Source: Bacillota bacterium (GTDB taxonomy: Bacteria; Bacillota; Clostridia; Oscillospirales; Ruminococcaceae). From it: a DNA stretch of 35,116 nt. Under the pieces are notes generated by a model, which saw nothing but the letters and a program-made list of their open reading frames with translations, searched no databases and was not told the origin of the DNA. This document shows, piece by piece, positions 30,539 through 35,116 of the stretch; position 1 is the stretch's first letter, and each line of letters begins with the position of its first letter. Both the position numbers and the translations under genes were made by a program. The DNA lies in the NCBI GenBank assembly GCA_023443315.1, contig JAEZVA010000094.1, forward strand, positions 1 through 35,116, read 5' to 3'.

Positions 30539-30967
30539 ATGAAAATATATCGGCTTTTGGTCGTCCCACTTCTTGTCCTCTTGCTGTTTTTGGGCTGTGC
30601 AAGTGAGTCTGAGCTTGGCAGTAACGACGCAGAGATGCTTGTGTATGTACGCATTACCGGGCATAATAACGAGATTATTCTGCCGCTAACAGAGGTGGGA
30701 CTTTACGAAGACGAGACCGTATTGGACGTACTCAAACGCGCTACGAGTGAAAACGATATTCCGCTTGATTATTCCGGCAGCGGTGTAACCGCTTATGTAA
30801 AAGGAATAAACAACCTGTACGAGTTTGACTACGGCGCGCAGAGCGGCTGGATTTACTTTGTAGACAGCTTCGATGGTTCCCCCGGTGTCAGCTGTGGTGC
30901 CTTTGACCTCAGCGAAAATGATCAAATAGACTGGATTTACGCAACCGAATACACGGCACAACGGTGA
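30539..30967 (+). CDS. DUF4430 (transcobalamin C-terminal-like) lipoprotein
   Basis: A 142-residue lipoprotein: signal peptide ending LLFLGC at about residue 20, then one DUF4430 domain. Family landmarks are ETVLDVLKRATSENDIPL, the VKGINNLYEFDYGAQSGWIY strand-turn and the C-terminal DQIDWIYAT. DUF4430 corresponds to the C-terminal beta domain of transcobalamin-type proteins. ATG at 30539 is chosen because AAAGGCGGA lies nine bases upstream; a frame from 30497 overlaps the previous gene and would spoil the signal peptide. The gap from the barrel gene is only 19 bases, so the two are an operon, both facing outside the cell. Confidence 0.85.
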   Translation: MKIYRLLVVPLLVLLLFLGCASESELGSNDAEMLVYVRITGHNNEIILPLTEVGLYEDETVLDVLKRATSENDIPLDYSGSGVTAYVKGINNLYEFDYGAQSGWIYFVDSFDGSPGVSCGAFDLSENDQIDWIYATEYTAQR

Positions 30968-31061
30968 TTTGATTTTATCGGGATTGTTTGCGACCCTTTC
31001 GCCCATAATATAAAGTGTGATACAACAAATGATGCTTTTGCGTATGGGGGAGTGGTTTTGA

Positions 31062-32315
31062 GTGACAGGTGTATATTATGCAGTTATGGGCATTCTGCTG
31101 ATACTGGGCATTCTTCTTTATCGCTCTGGACAGACCAAACCCAAGACGTTACTCTATCTACTGTTTTCCCTCTTCCTTCTTGCCGGTGTCAGTGGCGTGC
31201 GATATGAGGTCGGCGACGACTACTATAACTATATGCACATGTTTGATACGGTACAAGACCTGCCTGTTACGGAGTGCTTTTCGTATCAAAAGGAACCGGG
31301 CTTTTTTTTGCTAATAAAGCTTGTTGCCCTATTTACGAACCATTTTCAGTGGTTTTATGGTTTCATTGCGGTTTTGACAACCTTTCTAATCCTGCTTTTT
31401 GTGTATCGAGAGTCAAGGCTGCCATTTCTGAGCGTTTATCTTTATATAACCATGCTATTTTATTACTGGTCGCTCAGCCTGATTCGGCAGCTGCTAGCGG
31501 CTTCCGTCTGTACGCTGGCAATCCGTTATATCCGACTGCGTAGATTTTTACCTTATTTTCTGCTTGTTGCTGTGGCGGCTTCTATCCATAACTCCGCACT
31601 GATTATGCTGCCTTTATACCTGATTGCGCAGATTCCGTTTCACTACAAATCGTTTCTTGTCGTTTTTGCCATCTTGCTGGCTGGATACATCGCGGCTCCC
31701 AGTATTCTTACGTTTATTACGCGCTATATCTATCAAGGGTATTCCCCCGATTCATTGTACGGACAAAGCTCTGCACTGATTTACGGAATATTCCCATCCC
31801 TGGTATTTGCGGTTGTGTGGTGTTTTAAGGGGCGATTACTGCGTCAGTCCCCCGACAACAACGTTACCATTAACTTTATGATGTATGCCGCATTGTTTTC
31901 GCTCTTTATAGCGCGGGTTTATATCGTGGAGCGCCTTGCCGTATACTTTTTTCTACCAGCCATTTCGCTGATACCAAATATGCTTTGTACACTTCTGCCA
32001 AGTGAGCAGGAGCTTAGCGAATACAACATGGCACGGGAAAAAATACGCCTGCTGAACGGAACCCAAAAGCAGAACAAGAGCAAGTTGCTTAAAGAACAGC
32101 TGGTGCGAATCAAGGACGCAAAGGTTCTGTTTGGGTTTGCTGTGGGATGCACTATCTTTATCGCCCTATTATATCATTTGTTCGCCTTTTCGCAGGGTTT
32201 TTACCACGTGCAGGACTATCAAACCGTATTTGACAAGCACCCGACCGAGCGTTTTTCACTGGCAAGAGCACAGTACAGCCAGTATCTTTCAGAAATCGGG
32301 TACCCGATTTCTTGA
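31062..32315 (+). CDS. EpsG-family polysaccharide membrane protein
   Basis: A 417-residue membrane protein with roughly ten hydrophobic helices. The early loop GVRYEVGDDYYNYMHMF carries the RxxxGxDYxxY-like signature of EpsG/Wzy-type proteins, and SLIRQLLAASVCTLAIRY with the later ASIHNSALIMLPLY (the His-Asn-Ser motif) is typical of EpsG. Such proteins act in polymerising or exporting exopolysaccharide repeat units. A soluble cytoplasmic stretch (near NMAREKIRLLNGTQKQNKS) precedes the last helix. The start is GTG at 31062 with GGGGGAG about ten bases upstream. No glycosyltransferase or other eps genes are nearby, so its partners must be elsewhere. Confidence 0.85.
   Translation: MTGVYYAVMGILLILGILLYRSGQTKPKTLLYLLFSLFLLAGVSGVRYEVGDDYYNYMHMFDTVQDLPVTECFSYQKEPGFFLLIKLVALFTNHFQWFYGFIAVLTTFLILLFVYRESRLPFLSVYLYITMLFYYWSLSLIRQLLAASVCTLAIRYIRLRRFLPYFLLVAVAASIHNSALIMLPLYLIAQIPFHYKSFLVVFAILLAGYIAAPSILTFITRYIYQGYSPDSLYGQSSALIYGIFPSLVFAVVWCFKGRLLRQSPDNNVTINFMMYAALFSLFIARVYIVERLAVYFFLPAISLIPNMLCTLLPSEQELSEYNMAREKIRLLNGTQKQNKSKLLKEQLVRIKDAKVLFGFAVGCTIFIALLYHLFAFSQGFYHVQDYQTVFDKHPTERFSLARAQYSQYLSEIGYPIS
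32291..32312. repeat. Perfect 22-bp palindrome at the end of the EpsG-like gene
   Basis: AGAAATCGGG (32291-32300), central TA, and CCCGATTTCT (32303-32312) form an exact self-complement reaching to three bases before the stop. As RNA it is a hairpin followed by a poor T-rich tail (TTGATATTTATTG), so it may be a weak terminator. Confidence 0.55.
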
Positions 32316-32333
32316 TATTTATTGCAAAACCTC

Positions 32334-32362
32334 TTGAAAAATCTGTTTCAGTATTATATAGT
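32334..32362 (+). promoter_or_regulatory. Promoter of htpG
   Basis: TTGAAA (32334-32339), 17-base spacer, TATAGT (32357-32362), placing the start near 32369, inside the CIRCE element. Confidence 0.8.
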
Positions 32363-32366
32363 AGTA

Positions 32367-32393
32367 TTAGCACTCGAACGCGTCGAGTGCTAA
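32367..32393. promoter_or_regulatory. CIRCE operator (HrcA binding site) of htpG
   Basis: TTAGCACTC, nine bases, GAGTGCTAA: a perfect match to the CIRCE consensus for HrcA. It starts four bases after the -10 box and ends 20 bases before the htpG start, so it covers the transcription start. HrcA bound here would block the heat-inducible transcription of htpG. Confidence 0.96.
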
Positions 32394-32413
32394 TACATTG
32401 TTGAGGTGGTTCT

Positions 32414-34303
32414 ATGGCTAAGAAACAATTCAAGGCGGAATCGAAGCGTCTGTTGGATTTGATGATCAACTCCATCTATACCCATAAGGAGATCTTTCTT
32501 CGTGAGCTGATCTCCAATGCAAGCGATGCAATGGACAAGCTTTATTTTCGTTCCCTGACCGACCCCGGAGTCGGGCTTGGCCGTGAGGATTTTTCCATAC
32601 GTCTCGCGGTGGATACAGAGAAACGCATCCTCTCCGTGTCGGATAACGGTTGCGGTATGACCAAAGAAGAGCTGGAAAACAATCTTGGTGTCATTGCAAG
32701 CAGTGGTTCCCTCAAATTCAAAAAAGAGCTTGGCGAAAACGACGATGTAAACATCATCGGGCAGTTTGGTGTGGGCTTTTACTCCGCGTTTATGGTAAGC
32801 GCAAAGGTTACGGTAATAACCCGCGCATATGGCAGTGACGAAGCATTTCGGTGGGAATCGGTCGGAGCGGATGGCTATACCATCGAGCCCTGTGAGAAAG
32901 AAAGCGTGGGCACCGACATCTACCTTACCATAAAAGAAAATGCAGGCGAAGAATCGTTTGATGAGTTTTTGGATCCTTACCGAATCTCGTCTATTGTTAA
33001 AAAGTACTCGGATTATATCCGTTACCCCATCAAGATGGATGTCACGCGAGAGCAACGAAAGGATGGAAGCGACGACGAGTACGAAACGGTTGTAGAGAAC
33101 AAAACGCTCAACAGCATGGTACCCTTGTGGAACAAGAACAAAAGCGAGGTCACCGCAGAGGAATATAATCGTTTTTACAAGGACAAGTTTTACGATTTTA
33201 CCGACCCTGTTCGTGTGATACACAGCAAAACCGAAGGTGCCGCAACCTACAGTGCTTTACTGTTTATCCCCGGTAAAGCACCCTATGACTACTACACCAA
33301 GGAGTTTGAAAAAGGTCTTGAGCTGTACTCCAGTGGTGTGTTGATTATGGAGAAATGCGCAGACCTTCTGCCCGATTATTTTAGTTTTGTAAAGGGTCTT
33401 GTTGATTCTCAGGATTTGTCGCTTAACATCTCCCGCGAGATGCTGCAGCACGACCGTCAGCTCAAGATTATAGCAAACAGTCTCGATAAAAAAATACGTG
33501 GCGAGCTGTTAAAGATGCTTAAGGATGAACGTGAGACCTACGAGCAGTTTTTTAAGAGCTTTGGTATTCAGCTTAAGGTCGGCGCATATACCGGCTACGG
33601 TCAGAACAAAGAGCATTTAAAGGATCTGTTGCTATTTTACTCGGCGGCAAACAAAAAGCTTGTTTCGTTTGAGGAATACAAGAACGCTATGAAGGACGGG
33701 CAGGAGCACATCTACTACGCGGCGGGTGCAAGCATTGAGCAGATTTCTATGCTGCCCCAGACGGAACTGGTTCTTGATAAGGGGTTTGACATCCTATACC
33801 TCACCGATGACGTAGACGAGTTTGCGCTGCGCATTATTGATGAATACGACGGTAAGAAGTTCAAATCCGTTTCTGCGGATGACCTCAACCTTACAACAGA
33901 AGAGGAAAAAGAGGAGATTAAAAAGCAGAGCGAAGAGCATAAGGATCTGTTTGAGGCGATGCGCGATGCGCTGGATGGCAAGGTAACGAGCGTTGTCCTT
34001 TCCACCCGTCTAAAATCTCATCCCGTTTGCATTTCCAGTGAGGGCGAGATATCGCTCGAGATGGAAAAGGTGCTTAACGCAATGCCAACCGACCAAAAGA
34101 TTAAAGCCAATCGAGTGCTGGAGATAAACGCCTCTCACCCCGTCTTTGCAACGCTTACAACGCTGCACAAAGCGAGCGACGATAGACTTAGGGTATACAC
34201 AAGCCTGCTCTACAATCAGGCGCTTTTAATCGAAGGCATGCCCATAGATGAGCCTTCTTCATTCGCCGATGCCATCTGCACACTGATGGTAGACAAACAG
34301 TAA
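32414..34303 (+). CDS. htpG: Molecular chaperone HtpG (Hsp90)
   Basis: A 629-residue bacterial Hsp90. The N-terminal ATPase has the GHKL motifs ELISNASDAMDKL, SDNGCGMT, IGQFGVGFYSAFMV and the later GTDIYLTI. The middle domain carries SLNISREMLQ with the catalytic Arg, and the C-terminal dimerisation domain follows. Length matches the family. The start has GAGGTGG six bases upstream. It is monocistronic, with its own promoter and CIRCE operator on one side and a terminator on the other. In Bacillus subtilis htpG is not in the HrcA regulon, so the CIRCE control here is a lineage difference. Confidence 0.98.
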   Translation: MAKKQFKAESKRLLDLMINSIYTHKEIFLRELISNASDAMDKLYFRSLTDPGVGLGREDFSIRLAVDTEKRILSVSDNGCGMTKEELENNLGVIASSGSLKFKKELGENDDVNIIGQFGVGFYSAFMVSAKVTVITRAYGSDEAFRWESVGADGYTIEPCEKESVGTDIYLTIKENAGEESFDEFLDPYRISSIVKKYSDYIRYPIKMDVTREQRKDGSDDEYETVVENKTLNSMVPLWNKNKSEVTAEEYNRFYKDKFYDFTDPVRVIHSKTEGAATYSALLFIPGKAPYDYYTKEFEKGLELYSSGVLIMEKCADLLPDYFSFVKGLVDSQDLSLNISREMLQHDRQLKIIANSLDKKIRGELLKMLKDERETYEQFFKSFGIQLKVGAYTGYGQNKEHLKDLLLFYSAANKKLVSFEEYKNAMKDGQEHIYYAAGASIEQISMLPQTELVLDKGFDILYLTDDVDEFALRIIDEYDGKKFKSVSADDLNLTTEEEKEEIKKQSEEHKDLFEAMRDALDGKVTSVVLSTRLKSHPVCISSEGEISLEMEKVLNAMPTDQKIKANRVLEINASHPVFATLTTLHKASDDRLRVYTSLLYNQALLIEGMPIDEPSSFADAICTLMVDKQ

Positions 34304-34314
34304 GTGAAAAGCAT

Positions 34315-34345
34315 AAAGCCCCGCCGAAAAACTCGGCGGGGCTTT
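34315..34345. terminator. Bidirectional terminator between htpG and guaB
   Basis: AAAGCCCCGCCGA (34315-34327) and TCGGCGGGGCTTT (34333-34345) form a perfect 13-bp stem between the convergent genes. Confidence 0.92.
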
Positions 34346-34359
34346 CAATATGCGTTAAT

Positions 34360-35116
34360 CTATTTGTTGTACAGCGTCATATTGCTGTCTTTGAGCACCA
34401 CATCGTGTGCGCCGCCCTCAACAATACTTGTAGCGGAAACCAGCGTAATCTTCGCCATCGACTGTAACTCTGGGATGGTAAGTGCGCCGCAGTTGCACAT
34501 GGTAGAGCGAACCTTGCTAAGCGATAGTCCTACGTTATCCTTTAAGCTGCCCGCATAAGGAACATAGGAATCGACACCCTCTTCAAACGAAAGCTTTTGG
34601 GAGCCGCCCAGATCGTAGCGCTGCCAGTTTCTTGCTCTGGCACTTCCCTCGCCCCAGTATTCCTTCATGTAGGTTCCGTTTACGTTTACCTTGTTGGTCG
34701 GGCTTTCGTCAAACCGAGAGAAATAACGACCAAGCATTAAAAAGTCCGCGCCCATTGCAAGTGCAAGGGTCATGTGGTAGTCGTAAACAATACCGCCATC
34801 CGAGCAGATGGGGATGTAAACTCCGGTCTTTTCGTAATACTCGTTGCGTGCCTTAGCAACCTCTACAACCGCTGTTGCCTGACCGCGACCAATGCCCTTC
34901 TGTTCTCTGGTGATGCAGATTGATCCGCCGCCGATACCAACCTTAATAAAGTCTGCGCCCGCCTCGGCAAGAAACAGGAATCCGTCTCGATCCACAACGT
35001 TTCCGGCACCCACCTTAACGGTATCGCCATACGTTTTACGGATGAAGTCAAGGGTAATCTTCTGCCATTCGGAATACCCCTCGGACGAATCGATGCATAG
35101 GACATCTGCGCCCGCC
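34360..35116 (-). CDS. guaB: IMP dehydrogenase, C-terminal part (5' end outside window)
   Basis: The frame is open from the right edge, giving the last 251 residues. IMP dehydrogenase oxidises IMP to XMP with NAD+ in guanine nucleotide synthesis. Visible landmarks are LCIDSSEG, VGAGNV, the phosphate/catalytic loop VGIGGGSICITREQKGIGRG with its Cys nucleophile, CSDGGIVYDYHMTLALAMGA, the FLMLGRYFSRFDESPT strand and the flap ARNWQRYDL. The loop reads GIGGGSICITRE rather than the common GIGPGSICTTR, a variant known from a subset of IMP dehydrogenases. GMP reductase is less likely given the flap. It converges on htpG. Confidence 0.92.
   Translation of the reverse strand, partial: AGADVLCIDSSEGYSEWQKITLDFIRKTYGDTVKVGAGNVVDRDGFLFLAEAGADFIKVGIGGGSICITREQKGIGRGQATAVVEVAKARNEYYEKTGVYIPICSDGGIVYDYHMTLALAMGADFLMLGRYFSRFDESPTNKVNVNGTYMKEYWGEGSARARNWQRYDLGGSQKLSFEEGVDSYVPYAGSLKDNVGLSLSKVRSTMCNCGALTIPELQSMAKITLVSATSIVEGGAHDVVLKDSNMTLYNK

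Noticed and set aside
1..35116. CRISPR array, prophage, insertion sequence or defence island
   Set aside because: No regularly spaced repeats, transposase, integrase, nuclease-helicase or toxin-antitoxin genes were seen; gene content is housekeeping and metabolic.

Overview
The window looks like a chromosomal segment of an anaerobic Clostridia-class Firmicute, probably in or near the Oscillospiraceae/Ruminococcaceae. The signs are AGGAGG-type ribosome sites with frequent GTG and TTG starts, sigma-A promoters of TTGACA-17-TATAAT type, a perfect HrcA/CIRCE operator, the long single-chain PurL, an indolepyruvate:ferredoxin oxidoreductase operon, a DUF5685/J-protein pair and MntP. This placement is inference from gene content; there is no rRNA or marker tree. 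I see no phage, insertion sequence, integrase or CRISPR array.

Layout. Positions 1-2.5 kb (minus): a TetR regulator and an iron-sulfur flavoprotein (cut by the left edge), transcribed from a promoter that contains the TetR operator, preceded by a lipoprotein of unknown function. 2.7-6.4 kb: an acetyl-xylan esterase-type hydrolase (plus), then on the minus strand an orphan LytTR response regulator with a long structured leader, an AIM24-family protein and a short-chain dehydrogenase. 6.5-12.6 kb (minus): tRNA-Gly(GCC), an M13 zinc metallopeptidase lipoprotein, a small P-loop protein following pgi, a D,D-carboxypeptidase and an HPr-like protein without the phosphorylatable histidine. 12.7-18.2 kb (plus): a probable small structured RNA with its own promoter and terminator, mtaB (tRNA ms2t6A modification) and purL.

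18.2-26.0 kb (minus): an aromatic 2-oxoacid module. A Na+/solute symporter is followed by paaK-like ligase, iorA, iorB, a second paaK-like ligase, an ACT-domain protein with its own promoter, and an FlK-type thioesterase. IorAB should turn aryl-pyruvates into aryl-acetyl-CoA plus reduced ferredoxin, while the two ligases and perhaps the thioesterase handle the acid/CoA-ester pair. mntP follows upstream of the symporter.

27.0-34.3 kb (plus): DUF5685 protein, J-domain protein with a cysteine-rich tail overlapping a membrane protein, then a secreted alpha/alpha-barrel protein followed by a DUF4430 lipoprotein (together resembling the two domains of transcobalamin/intrinsic factor), an EpsG-like membrane protein, and htpG under a perfect CIRCE operator. 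The right edge holds the 3' part of a guaB-like IMP dehydrogenase gene (minus).

Most of the window is ordinary housekeeping sequence. The best candidates for something less described are the split transcobalamin-like pair, the orphan RNA upstream of mtaB, the His-less HPr and the CIRCE-controlled htpG. I do not claim to have found a new defence or mobile system.
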